NCBI RefSeq assembly: GCF_001665605.1
Contig: NZ_LZSV01000024.1
Location: forward strand, 175,812-239,811
Origin: Mycobacterium sp. 852014-50255_SCH5639931
Lineage (GTDB): Bacteria; Actinomycetota; Actinomycetes; Mycobacteriales; Mycobacteriaceae
DNA length: 64,000 nt
Direction of reading: 5' to 3'
Below the pieces are notes generated by a model. It was not told the origin of the DNA. It saw only the letters and a list, made by a program, of their open reading frames with translations, and did no database searches. Shown here in pieces: positions 38,181-46,653 of this stretch (within the stretch, counting starts at the first letter, position 1; each line of letters opens with the position of its first letter). The position numbers and the translations under genes are program-made.

Positions 38181-39160
38181 ACCGGGAACCTGATCGGGGT
38201 CGCGTACACATCCAGGTCCAGCTCTTCGATAGACGGGGAATCGGCGCCCATCACGGCTTGCAGTGCCGTTTCCACCGCCGCCAGCGCCTCGTCGTCGATG
38301 CGGTCGAGTTCGTCCGGAGTGCAGATGCCGGTGTCGGCGAGGTGGCTGCGGAACCGGGGAACCGGGTCGGCTTCCATCGCGGCGGCAAGTTGATCCTTGG
38401 GAATGTAGGGCATCCGGTCGCCGAAGTAATGGCCGCGGAAGCGGAACGTCACGCATTCGATGAAGGTGGGGCCGTCACCGGAGCGGGCCCGCCGCAGCGC
38501 GTCCTCGAGTGCGGATTTCACTGCCAGCGGGTCGTTTCCGTCGACGCGCACCCCGGGCATGCCATAGCCGGCCGCCCGGTCGGCGACGCGTTCGAGCTTC
38601 ATGGTGTCGGCCGTGGGCGTCATCTCGGCGTACTGGTTGTTCTGGCAGACGAAGACCATCGGCAGGTCCCACAGCGCGGCCATGTTCGCCGCCTCGTGGA
38701 AGGACCCGGTGTTGGTCGCGCCGTCACCGAAACTGACCACCGTGACGCGATCGGAGCCCTTGCGTTTGGCCGCCATCGCCAGTCCCACCGCCACCGGCGG
38801 TCCGGCCCCGACGATCCCGGTCGAAAGCATCACGCCCTTACCGGGATTGGCGATGTGCATGGTGCCGCCCTTGCCGCGGCTGGCGCCGACGGTGCGTCCC
38901 ATCATCTCGCCGTAAATCTCCTCGAGCGGGACACCCTTGCCGATGAGGTCGTGCAGGCCGCGGTACGTGGTCACCAGCTGATCGTTGGGGCGCAGCGCCA
39001 CGCCCATCGCGGCGGCGATGGCCTCCTGGCCGCGCGAGGGCCAGTAGACGCACATGAACTCGCCGGTGCCGATGCCTTTGGACAGCCGGTCGTCGGCCGC
39101 TTTCATCAGCACCATCAGCTCGTACAGCCGGCGCTGGGCACCCGTTGCGGAGTCGGTCAT
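38177..39160 (-). CDS. 2-oxoacid/acetoin dehydrogenase-type E1 component, alpha subunit
   Basis: A 327-residue E1-alpha. The thiamine-diphosphate motif runs from GDGATNTGSFHEAANMAA to CQNNQYA (GDG-x-NN). SRGKGGTMHI and GIVGAGPPVAVGLAMA are typical of the acetoin/pyruvate dehydrogenase group. The ATG at 39160 lies 5 bp after the SDR stop. With E1-beta it makes a heterotetramer. The substrate is unknown; clustering with CoA ligase, Rieske and SDR genes argues against housekeeping pyruvate dehydrogenase. Confidence 0.93.
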   Translation of the reverse strand: MTDSATGAQRRLYELMVLMKAADDRLSKGIGTGEFMCVYWPSRGQEAIAAAMGVALRPNDQLVTTYRGLHDLIGKGVPLEEIYGEMMGRTVGASRGKGGTMHIANPGKGVMLSTGIVGAGPPVAVGLAMAAKRKGSDRVTVVSFGDGATNTGSFHEAANMAALWDLPMVFVCQNNQYAEMTPTADTMKLERVADRAAGYGMPGVRVDGNDPLAVKSALEDALRRARSGDGPTFIECVTFRFRGHYFGDRMPYIPKDQLAAAMEADPVPRFRSHLADTGICTPDELDRIDDEALAAVETALQAVMGADSPSIEELDLDVYATPIRFPV

Positions 39161-39165
39161 CGATC

Positions 39166-40029
39166 TCACGCACCCGACCACGGCTTGACCTTGAGGAAGC
39201 CGCCGCCGTCGACACGGAGCTGCTGCCCGGTGATGTAGCGCGCCGCGTCGGAGGCCAGGAACAACACCGCCTCGCTGATGTCCTCGGGTTCGACATAGGG
39301 GATCGGCATTGCCTGCACGAGCGGGAAAACCGGTTCGGCATCCTCGCGGGTCGGATCCTTCAGGTCCGGCCGGAAGGCCCGATACATCGGCGGGCTGTGC
39401 AGCATGTCGGTGTTGACGTTGGTGGGGTGCACCGCGTTCATCCGGATCGAGAACCGGGCAAGCGCCAGGGCGAAGTCGTTGACGTAATGCGCGGCAGCCA
39501 GTTTCGCGAAGGCATACCCGGCGCCGCCGGGCCCCCCGTCGATGCCGGTGGTGTTCATCGATGACATGAACGCCGCGTTGGAACCGATGACGATGATCGA
39601 CGCGCCGGCCTGCAGATGCTTGAGGCTCGCGTGCACCAGGTTCAGCACGCCGACCAGGTCCACGTCCACGGCGTCGGCGAAGGCCTGCGGCGGCAGGCCC
39701 GCGGTCAGCGGGCAGATGCCCGCGTTGGCGACGACGACGTCGAGATGCCCCAACTCGGCGACGCCCTCATCGATCGCGGCGGACAGGGCTACCCGATCGC
39801 GAACGTCCGCGACCGCGGTGAACGCGCGCTGCCCCTCCTTCTCGACCAACCGGGCCGTCTCGTCGAGGTCTTCCCGCCGGGCCAGGGGATACTCATTGGT
39901 CTCGATGTCGGCGCACAGGTCCACCGCGATGATGTCCGCGCCTTCGGCGGCCAGCATCCGCGCGTGCGAACGGCCTTGGCCGCGCGCGGCGCCACTGATC
40001 ACGGCCACCTTGCCGGTTACCCTGCCCAT
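39166..40029 (-). CDS. Mycofactocin-coupled SDR family oxidoreductase
   Basis: A 287-residue SDR of the mycofactocin type. ISGAARGQGRSHARMLA is the cofactor loop, and AVDLCADIETNEYPLARRED is the characteristic insertion after strand 2. It has NAGICP, the Ser in GSNAAF and YAFAK. It probably oxidises an alcohol intermediate with tightly bound NAD. It is the first gene of the minus-strand operon and is divergent from the CaiB-type CoA-transferase. ATG 40029 gives the family-typical N-terminus MGRVTGKVA. Confidence 0.9.
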   Translation of the reverse strand: MGRVTGKVAVISGAARGQGRSHARMLAAEGADIIAVDLCADIETNEYPLARREDLDETARLVEKEGQRAFTAVADVRDRVALSAAIDEGVAELGHLDVVVANAGICPLTAGLPPQAFADAVDVDLVGVLNLVHASLKHLQAGASIIVIGSNAAFMSSMNTTGIDGGPGGAGYAFAKLAAAHYVNDFALALARFSIRMNAVHPTNVNTDMLHSPPMYRAFRPDLKDPTREDAEPVFPLVQAMPIPYVEPEDISEAVLFLASDAARYITGQQLRVDGGGFLKVKPWSGA

Positions 40030-40246
40030 CGCCCGTCCTTCGTCCGTGTATCCACATCGCGACCCACGTTGGGGCCCAACACTATTCGTCTGTGCCACCA
40101 CCGGTGTGGCCGCAATGACTCCGCCGGCCGCCCTTTTTCGCCGGGATATGCGGGGTCACGGGTGTTGGAATCGGGCCAACGGTCGGATTCATCGCATCTC
40201 TTCCACGAAAAACTGCTCTGACCTGCAGCTGGGCTACCACTACGCC

Positions 40247-40271
40247 CTAGACTAGCTAGAATATCTAAAAT
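40247..40271. promoter_or_regulatory. AT-rich palindromic promoter region
   Basis: Three CTAG tetramers (40247, 40252, 40256), the palindrome CTAGCTAG and a TAGA/TCTA inverted repeat around ATA (40257-40267) occur together, followed by TAAAAT at 40266-40271, a good -10 for the CoA-transferase gene. It lies in the 278-bp divergent spacer and could be the operator for both directions. No regulator gene is adjacent. Confidence 0.4.
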
Positions 40272-40307
40272 AGCAAGGAATGAACCGGTCGACCGAGGGA
40301 GTTGGGG

Positions 40308-41540
40308 ATGTCTGGCGTGCGCGGTGGTGTCCTGCAAGGGGTGCGGGTGGTCGAATTGGCGTCGTGGACCTACGTGCCGTCGGCCGGTGCGGCCCTGTCG
40401 GACTGGGGCGCCGACGTGATCAAAGTCGAGGGTGTGGTCTCGGGGGACCCCGGGCGCGCGCTGGTCGTCGGCGGCTTCACCCGGCAGGCGGCGCGCCCGG
40501 ACGCCGACTTCATCCTCGAGCTGGGCAACCGAGGCAAGCGCAGCATCGCCATCGACATCAAGTCCGCAACCGGTCGCGAGCTATTCGGCCGCCTCTTGGC
40601 GAGTGCGGATGTGTTCCTTACCAATTGGCTGCCCGGGGCGCTCGAGCGGGCCCGGCTCACCGTGGACGACATCCGTTCGTTCAACCCGAAAATCATCATC
40701 GCGCGCGGCACCGGGCTGGGGGTGCGGGGGCCGGACCGCGACCGCGGCGGGTTCGACGCGGCCACCTATCTCGCCCGGGGCGGTGTCGCTTACACGCTCA
40801 CGCCGTTCGGCACGGACACGCCCGCGGTGCAGGGTCCGGGGTTCGGCGACCTCCAAGGTGGGGCGACGCTCGCCGGGGGCGTATGCGCCGCGCTCTTCCA
40901 CCGCGAACGCACCGGTGAACCGACGATCGTCGACTCCTCGCTGCTGGCCCAGGCGATGTGGGCGATAGCGCCGTCCATCTCGGCGGCCGACTTCTTCGAC
41001 ATCGACGGGATACCGGGCGCACCGCCGGGGTTGGCCATCAACCCGCTCGTGAACAGGTACAAGACCCGCGACGGCAGGTGGATTCAGTTGGTGTTCCTGC
41101 AGCCGGACAAGTTCTGGGCAGGGTTCTGTGAGCGCGTGGGCCTGGCTGACCTGGTCACCGATGAGCGATTCGTGCCGTCGAGCAACTTGATCGCCAACGC
41201 CGCGGAGGCCACCGAGATCCTGGCCAACGTGTTCGCCCGCCATGATCTCGCCCACTGGCAGAAGGTGCTCGAAGACGAGCCGGGCGTGTGGGGTGCCCTG
41301 GCGACGCCGCGGGAGACGCTCAACGATCCGCAGGTCGAACCGAACGGGTACGTGGTGACCAACGTCGACGACCACGGCGAGAAGTACCGGATCGTCGCCG
41401 CGCCCGTTCAGTTCGACGAGACCCCGCCGGCGCCCGCGCGTGCGCCGGAACACGGTCAGCACACGGAAGAGATCCTGCTGGAACTCGACGTCGATTGGGA
41501 CGACATCGCCAGGGCCAAGGATCTCAAGGCGATTCTGTAG
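40308..41540 (+). CDS. CaiB/BaiF (family III) CoA-transferase
   Basis: A 410-residue single-domain family III CoA-transferase. LQGVRVVELASWTYVPSAG and DVIKVEG are the N-terminal Rossmann signatures, and GKRSIAIDIKSATG follows. In the catalytic Asp loop TGEPTIVDSSLLAQAM the Asp is present. It would move CoA between acids, e.g. activating an acid from succinyl-CoA. ATG 40308 has GAGGGA and GGGG before it. Divergent from the operon of SDR, E1, lipoyl protein and others, and presumably part of the same pathway. Confidence 0.93.
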   Translation: MSGVRGGVLQGVRVVELASWTYVPSAGAALSDWGADVIKVEGVVSGDPGRALVVGGFTRQAARPDADFILELGNRGKRSIAIDIKSATGRELFGRLLASADVFLTNWLPGALERARLTVDDIRSFNPKIIIARGTGLGVRGPDRDRGGFDAATYLARGGVAYTLTPFGTDTPAVQGPGFGDLQGGATLAGGVCAALFHRERTGEPTIVDSSLLAQAMWAIAPSISAADFFDIDGIPGAPPGLAINPLVNRYKTRDGRWIQLVFLQPDKFWAGFCERVGLADLVTDERFVPSSNLIANAAEATEILANVFARHDLAHWQKVLEDEPGVWGALATPRETLNDPQVEPNGYVVTNVDDHGEKYRIVAAPVQFDETPPAPARAPEHGQHTEEILLELDVDWDDIARAKDLKAIL

Positions 41541-41654
41541 GGCGCCGGGGCAGTCGACGAAAGGCGCTATCTGTGGTGACCAAAGTCATCGGCTGCCGAT
41601 AACCCGGTGACCTAGGGCGCTCGCCGTCGTACGTTCGGTGCAAGGAGCACCGAC

Positions 41655-43019
41655 ATGACTGCATTCATGCGCGCCACAGACGCGTTCACCTGGGCGATGG
41701 AGACTGACCCACGGCTGCGATCGACCGTGGTCAGCGTCGTACTTCTGGACCGGTCCCCAGACTGGGACGAAGTGCGGAAGCGATTCGACTTGATCAGCCG
41801 CACGTTGCCCATGTTCCGGCAGCGCGTGGTGCAGTCACCTCCGCCGGCCCCGCCGCGATGGGAGCGTTACCGGGACTTCGACCTCGATTACCATCTGCGG
41901 CGAGCGACAGTTTCGGCCCCCGGAACGCTTGACGACGTGCTCGAGATGGCCCGATTGGCCGAGATGCAGGATTTCGATCGGGCCCGCGCGTTGTGGGAAA
42001 CGACGTTCGTCGAGGGTCTGGAAAACGGCGGCGCGGCCGTGATCTGCAAGTTTCACCACGCGCTCACCGATGGGGTCGGCGGGGTCCAGATCGCGATGCA
42101 CCTGTTCGACCTCTCGGAAGATCTGTATTCCGGGGAACCCATGCCGCCCGAGCCGGAGGTCGCGGCCCCAGCGCTGCTGGGGGGTTACCGCGACGCCGCG
42201 CGCTACGACACCGGCTTGCTCAGCAGCGCCCTGACGGGTGCGGCCTCCCTGGTGCCACGTTTGATGTACGACGGCGTCCGGCGGCCCGTCGCCACGATCC
42301 GGTCCGCGGCGACCACCGCGGCATCGGTCTACCGAACCGTCCGGCCGATCAGCCGAACCGGGTCACCGCTGGCGACGGACCGTGGCCTGATCCGGCGTCT
42401 CGGGGTGCATCAGGTGCCGACGCGGCCGCTTCGGGAAGCGGCGCACCGTTGCGGTGGGGCATTGAATGACGCTTTCGTCGCTGGGGTGGCGGGTGGACTA
42501 CGCCTCTACCACGAGAAGCACGGCGTCGCGGTGAATGACTTGCACATCACGATGCCGATCAGCCTGCGGACCGAAGCCGATGGCATTGGCGGGAACCGGA
42601 TCACGTTGATGCGCTTCGACGTGCCCGTCGGCGAGGCGGATCCGGCAAAGCGCATCGCGGCGATACGCCAGCGCACCGCGGCGGTACGGAACGAAAGATC
42701 GCTGCCCTACACGCAATTGATCGCCGGAGTGCTCAATCTGGTGCCCCGGTGGTACATCGGCTCGGTTCTGCGCCACGTCGATTTCGTGGCCAGCGATGTG
42801 CCGGGCGTTCCCGTGCCGGTCTACCTCGGCGGTGCAGCGGTGCGGTCCCAGTACGCGTTCGGACCCACCATCGGTGCGGCGGTCAACGTCACACTTCTCA
42901 CCTATGTCGACACGTGTGGTCTCGGGTTGAACGTCGATACCACCGCGATACCCGACTACGACGTGTTCCATGACGCTATCGTCGCCGGCTTTGACGAATT
43001 ATTGTCTTTGGCAAACTGA
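41655..43019 (+). CDS. Wax ester synthase/diacylglycerol acyltransferase (WS/DGAT)
   Basis: A 454-residue acyltransferase that joins acyl-CoA to diacylglycerol or a fatty alcohol, making storage lipids. The catalytic HHxxxDG is HHALTDG at residues 134-140. The N-terminal MRATDAFTWAMET and C-terminal FVASDVPGVPVPVYLGG are typical of the family. It resembles M. tuberculosis Rv1760 in pattern, which fits the conserved order with the IclR locus downstream. Good start with AAGGAG nearby. Monocistronic. Confidence 0.92.
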   Translation: MTAFMRATDAFTWAMETDPRLRSTVVSVVLLDRSPDWDEVRKRFDLISRTLPMFRQRVVQSPPPAPPRWERYRDFDLDYHLRRATVSAPGTLDDVLEMARLAEMQDFDRARALWETTFVEGLENGGAAVICKFHHALTDGVGGVQIAMHLFDLSEDLYSGEPMPPEPEVAAPALLGGYRDAARYDTGLLSSALTGAASLVPRLMYDGVRRPVATIRSAATTAASVYRTVRPISRTGSPLATDRGLIRRLGVHQVPTRPLREAAHRCGGALNDAFVAGVAGGLRLYHEKHGVAVNDLHITMPISLRTEADGIGGNRITLMRFDVPVGEADPAKRIAAIRQRTAAVRNERSLPYTQLIAGVLNLVPRWYIGSVLRHVDFVASDVPGVPVPVYLGGAAVRSQYAFGPTIGAAVNVTLLTYVDTCGLGLNVDTTAIPDYDVFHDAIVAGFDELLSLAN

Positions 43020-43263
43020 CCCGAAGATCACGGATTCCGGCACCGACCAGGCACTTCACCGGATTGGTTGATTAGCAACAGATCCCGGAACGGTCACAGG
43101 CGGGTATCGATCGCGGCGATGGTCTGGCACAACGCGAAAGATCGACAAATCATGGCACAGGGCGCCTTTGAGGTTTGCGGCCGCGATGATGCGTAGCGCA
43201 GGAATTCCTCGTCCGCTGTGCGAGTGGTGGATTCGTGACGGCGCCGCAGGAGGTATCCACAAC

Positions 43264-43551
43264 ATGACGACGAACTGGGTTCCCGCCCAGACCTCGTGTG
43301 GCCCACACTCTGGTCGCATCCTCGACACCGCGCGGGGCATTCTCATCGGCCTTCGCCGGTGCCCGTCGGAAGCGGCCCTGGACGAATTGCACAGCGCGGC
43401 ATTGCGGCACAAGGTGCCGGTATTCGCGATGGCGTGGGCGCTGGTACACCTGGCCGGCGACGGCGAAAAGACACCGAGCTTCACCGACGCGCAATCCGCG
43501 GCTCGGCACGAGTGGGGAAAGCTGTTCTCCTCCGCCGCAGTGCCCTGCTAA
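43264..43551 (+). CDS. Stand-alone ANTAR-domain protein
   Basis: A 95-residue protein. Residues about 18-68 match the ANTAR RNA-binding helix pattern (RILDTARGILIGLRRCPSEA; ALDELHSAALRHKVPVFAMA), but there is no GAF or receiver domain. ANTAR proteins bind paired RNA hairpins and act as antiterminators. The ATG at 43264 is preceded by AGGAGGT at 43248-43254, which decides against upstream starts. It may be regulated by dimerisation or expression level only. Confidence 0.7.
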   Translation: MTTNWVPAQTSCGPHSGRILDTARGILIGLRRCPSEAALDELHSAALRHKVPVFAMAWALVHLAGDGEKTPSFTDAQSAARHEWGKLFSSAAVPC

Positions 43552-43645
43552 GCGGGCATCTAGACGTTGGAACGGCCGAGCTTTCGAGGGGTAACCCGGC
43601 CGTCCCCAACTCCAATCACGCCGGCATCAACGTGCTCCGCTGACG

Positions 43646-44392
43646 CTAGCGCGGCCAGGCCGCCGATTCGCCGGCCGCGCGCAATGCCGCCACGATGCGC
43701 TGTTCCTTCTCCCGGAAGCGCTCCGTCGGTGCCGGCACCGAGATAGCGACCAGATTGTCGCCCACCCCGCGTCGCGCGATCGCGGCCGCCGAGATACCCG
43801 GCGTGTGTTCGTCTCGGTCGAAAGCGATTCCGGTGCGCCGGATCTCGGCCACCTCGGCGCGGAGGCGGTCGGCGGACCCAGGATCCAAGCGGGAGATCAC
43901 CGCCTCGGCGTCGGCGTCGTCGAGGGCCGCGAGGGCCGCTTTGCCGTTGGCGGTCGACTCCAGCGGGAACCGGACGCCGACGGCCGACACGGCGCGCAGG
44001 CGATGCGACGATTCGATCTGGTCGACGAACCACATTCGCCGGCCCCGCAAAACCGAGAGGTCGACCGTCTCGCTGTCGGTCGCGCGCGCTACCCGTTCGA
44101 TCGTCGGCCGGAATACCGCCGCGATGTGCGCGTCGTCGGAACTGCCTAACCCCAGCAATCGGTCGCCGAGGGAGAAACGGCCCTGTGGATCGACACTGGC
44201 CAGTCCGACCTCGACCAGGCTCACAAGCAGCCGGCGAGCTGTCGACTTGGCCAGCCCGAGACGCTCACCGAGGTCGACCAGACGCAACCGCCCCGGCTCC
44301 GCGGCGATCTCGTCCAGCGCGGCGGCGGCGCGACGCAATACTTGGATGCCCTCGTCGCGGCCGGCTGCAAAATTTTCCCCCGAGGACGGCAT
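43646..44392 (-). CDS. IclR family transcriptional regulator (Rv1773c-like)
   Basis: A 248-residue IclR regulator. The winged helix-turn-helix is about residues 16-70 (LVDLGERLGLAKSTARRLLV). The effector domain follows, with RFPLESTANGKAALAAL as the typical IclR signature. The ATG at 44392 gives the M. tuberculosis-like length. It is divergent from the flavin oxidase gene. The 67-bp spacer is filled with two inverted repeats of the IclR operator type plus a palindrome. It probably controls itself and the oxidase/hydrolase operon. Confidence 0.9.
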   Translation of the reverse strand: MPSSGENFAAGRDEGIQVLRRAAAALDEIAAEPGRLRLVDLGERLGLAKSTARRLLVSLVEVGLASVDPQGRFSLGDRLLGLGSSDDAHIAAVFRPTIERVARATDSETVDLSVLRGRRMWFVDQIESSHRLRAVSAVGVRFPLESTANGKAALAALDDADAEAVISRLDPGSADRLRAEVAEIRRTGIAFDRDEHTPGISAAAIARRGVGDNLVAISVPAPTERFREKEQRIVAALRAAGESAAWPR

Positions 44393-44397
44393 TCGTC

Positions 44398-44407
44398 CAC
44401 TATAGTG
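44398..44407. promoter_or_regulatory. Palindrome CACTATAGTG in divergent promoter
   Basis: A perfect 10-bp palindrome 6 bp upstream of the IclR start codon. TATAGT could serve as a -10 hexamer for a leaderless or short-leader transcript. Confidence 0.4.
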
Positions 44408-44408
44408 T

Positions 44409-44445
44409 TCCGCATCGCGGATCACAAAGATCCGAAACGCGGATC
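44409..44445. promoter_or_regulatory. Two IclR-type operator half-site pairs
   Basis: Site 1 is TCCGC-ATC-GCGGA (44409-44421). Site 2 is GATCCG and CGGATC around five bases (44429-44445). They overlap a direct repeat of CGCGGATCAC at 44416-44425 and 44438-44447, 22 bp apart. TCCGC/GCGGA symmetry is typical of IclR-family operators. Position between the IclR gene and its divergent target supports this role. Confidence 0.6.
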
Positions 44446-44459
44446 ACGGGAGATTCCAG

Positions 44460-45800
44460 ATGAGCGGGCTACCGGCCGGGCGGCACCATTTCCGCGGCGA
44501 TGACGGCTACGAGGCGGCCCGTCGTGGCACCGTCTGGCACCAGCGGGTGCCGGAACGCTACCCCGAAGTGATCGTGCAGGCCGTCGACACCGACGACATC
44601 ATCGCCGGTATCCGCCATGCGAAGGCCCACGGGCTCAAGGTCAGCATTGTCTCGGGTGGACACAGCTTCGCGGCCAGCCACCTGCGCGACGGCTCCGTTC
44701 TGCTCGACGTCAGCCGCCTCGACCACGTTTCCATCGACGCCGAAAAGGGCCTCGCCCGAGTGGGTCCGGGCAAGGGCGGCAGCCTGCTGATGGCCGACCT
44801 CGAGGCGCAGGGCCTGTTCTTTCCCGGCGGTCACTGCAAAGGGGTGTGCCTCGGTGGCTACCTCCTGCAGGGTGGATACGGCTGGAACAGCCGCATTTTC
44901 GGCCCGGCCTGCGAATCCGTCGTGGGCCTCGATGTCGTCACCGCCGAGGGCGAACGGATTCACTGCGACGCCAGCAACAACGCCGACCTCTACTGGGCCG
45001 CCCGTGGTGCCGGACCCGGTTTTTTCGGCGTGGTCACGTCCTTCTATCTGAAGCTTTATCCGCGCCCCGGCGCCTGCGGCACCAGCGTCTATGTCTATCC
45101 GTTCGAGCTGGCCGACGAGGTCTTCACGTGGACCCGCGCGGTCAGCGCCGAAGTGGATCCCCGGGTCGAGCTGCAGGCCGTGGCATCCCGCGGCGAACCA
45201 AACATGGGCATCGACACCCCGGTCATCTCGCTGGCGTCGCCGGCCTTCGCGGATTCCGATGCGGAGGCGGAAAAGGCGCTCGCCCTGTTCGGCACCTGCC
45301 CGGTCGCCGATCAGGCCCTGGTCAAAATCCCTTACATGCCAACCGATCTGGCAACCTGGTACGACGTCGCGATGAGCCACTACCTGTCCGATCATCACTA
45401 CGCGGTTGACAACATGTGGACGTCGGCTCCCGCGGAAGACCTGCTGCCGGGCATCCGGACGATCCTGGACACCATGCCCCCACACCCGGCGCATTTTCTG
45501 TGGCTGAACTGGGGTCCGTGCCCTCCCCGCCAGGACATGGCCTACAGCATCGAAGGCGACATCTACCTGGCCCTCTACGGTTCGTGGAAGGACCCGGCCG
45601 ACGAGGCGAAGTACGCCGACTGGGCGCGGTCCAACATGGCCGCGATGTCCGAATTCGCCATCGGGATTCAGCTCGCCGACGAGAACCTCGGTCAGCGTCC
45701 GGCGCGCTTCGCCAGCGACTCCGCCATGGCCAAGCTCGACCGCGTGCGCGCCGAGTACGACCCCGATGGTGTCTTCAACAGCTGGATGGGACGACTCTGA
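44460..45800 (+). CDS. BBE-type FAD-linked oxidase (Rv1774-like), possibly bicovalent
   Basis: A 446-residue secretory-type flavin oxidase of the berberine-bridge/glucooligosaccharide oxidase family. VSGGHSFAAS places His68, the 8-alpha flavin attachment. Cys126 in GGHCKGVCLGGY sits five residues before the conserved GG, where the 6-S-cysteinyl link of bicovalent enzymes lies. The BBE C-terminal domain ends with YDPDGVFNSW. Such enzymes oxidise alcohols, sugars or phenolics with O2. No signal peptide is seen. The stop overlaps the PhlG-like gene by one base. Confidence 0.88.
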   Translation: MSGLPAGRHHFRGDDGYEAARRGTVWHQRVPERYPEVIVQAVDTDDIIAGIRHAKAHGLKVSIVSGGHSFAASHLRDGSVLLDVSRLDHVSIDAEKGLARVGPGKGGSLLMADLEAQGLFFPGGHCKGVCLGGYLLQGGYGWNSRIFGPACESVVGLDVVTAEGERIHCDASNNADLYWAARGAGPGFFGVVTSFYLKLYPRPGACGTSVYVYPFELADEVFTWTRAVSAEVDPRVELQAVASRGEPNMGIDTPVISLASPAFADSDAEAEKALALFGTCPVADQALVKIPYMPTDLATWYDVAMSHYLSDHHYAVDNMWTSAPAEDLLPGIRTILDTMPPHPAHFLWLNWGPCPPRQDMAYSIEGDIYLALYGSWKDPADEAKYADWARSNMAAMSEFAIGIQLADENLGQRPARFASDSAMAKLDRVRAEYDPDGVFNSWMGRL

Positions 45801-46630
45801 TGGCGGGCGACCTGTATCTGGGGTATCGCGGTGACGACGCGAACACCCCGTTCGGCAAGTTCTTCACGCCCGAAATGGCCTCGCTGCCACGCCATGTCGT
45901 CGAGGCACTCGAACACGGGCCGCAGGGCGCCATGGCGCTGTTGGCCTTCGATGACGCCGCGCGCGTCGCCGACGACGGGTACCAGCGGACCGAGAACGGC
46001 TACGGGGTCCTCGACGACGGCGGTTATCAGGTGTCGGTACGCACCGACATGCCGGGGGTCACGCCGGAGATGTGGTCGTGGTGGTTCGGCTGGCACGGCT
46101 GCGACACCCGCCGTTACAAGCTGTGGCATCCGCGGGCCCATCTGCACGCCGCCTGGAAAGGTCAAGAGCAGGATGGCCGGGACGACGTGGCTGTTGGCCT
46201 ACGGGGCGCCGAACGCTACGTCGGCCGCTGGTCGTTGATCAGCGAGTACATCGGCTCGACGATGCTCAATGGCGCAATCCAATTCGTCGATCCGGCGGCG
46301 ATGGGCTGCCCACCCGACAGCGACGGTGCGGTGGCGATCTGCGCCCGGCTGGGATCCAGCGAGGCCCCGGTGGACGTCGGATGGTTCATCCACCACGTCC
46401 GGTCGACGCCGAACGGGTCCGAGATGCGGTCACGATTCTGGATGGGCGGACGGCACATCGAAGTGCGCAACGTACCCGGCGTCGCATCGCGCGCGGTGCG
46501 CCCGATCGCCTCGCGGGTGCTCGGCAACGCGGAAACCGGCGCTCGCAATCTGATGGTGCACTGCGCACAGGAGATGAATCACCTCGCGGCCTTCCTCCCG
46601 GAACTCTATGCCGCCTTCGGCGACGAATAG
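45800..46630 (+). CDS. PhlG-like C-C hydrolase (DAPG hydrolase family, Rv1775-like)
   Basis: A 276-residue protein resembling the Bet v1-like zinc hydrolase PhlG, which cleaves the C-C bond of 2,4-diacetylphloroglucinol. The zinc pair HxxxE is His254/Glu258 in MVHCAQEMNH. Other ligand candidates are His110/His114 (KLWHPRAHL) and Glu149 (ISEYIG). WSWWFGWH is a strong family motif. The ATG overlaps the oxidase stop (TGATG), so oxidation followed by C-C hydrolysis of a polyketide-like compound is a reasonable guess. The family call is made by eye. Confidence 0.75.
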   Translation: MAGDLYLGYRGDDANTPFGKFFTPEMASLPRHVVEALEHGPQGAMALLAFDDAARVADDGYQRTENGYGVLDDGGYQVSVRTDMPGVTPEMWSWWFGWHGCDTRRYKLWHPRAHLHAAWKGQEQDGRDDVAVGLRGAERYVGRWSLISEYIGSTMLNGAIQFVDPAAMGCPPDSDGAVAICARLGSSEAPVDVGWFIHHVRSTPNGSEMRSRFWMGGRHIEVRNVPGVASRAVRPIASRVLGNAETGARNLMVHCAQEMNHLAAFLPELYAAFGDE

Positions 46631-46653
46631 GCCAGGATAGGGCTCACGCCAAC

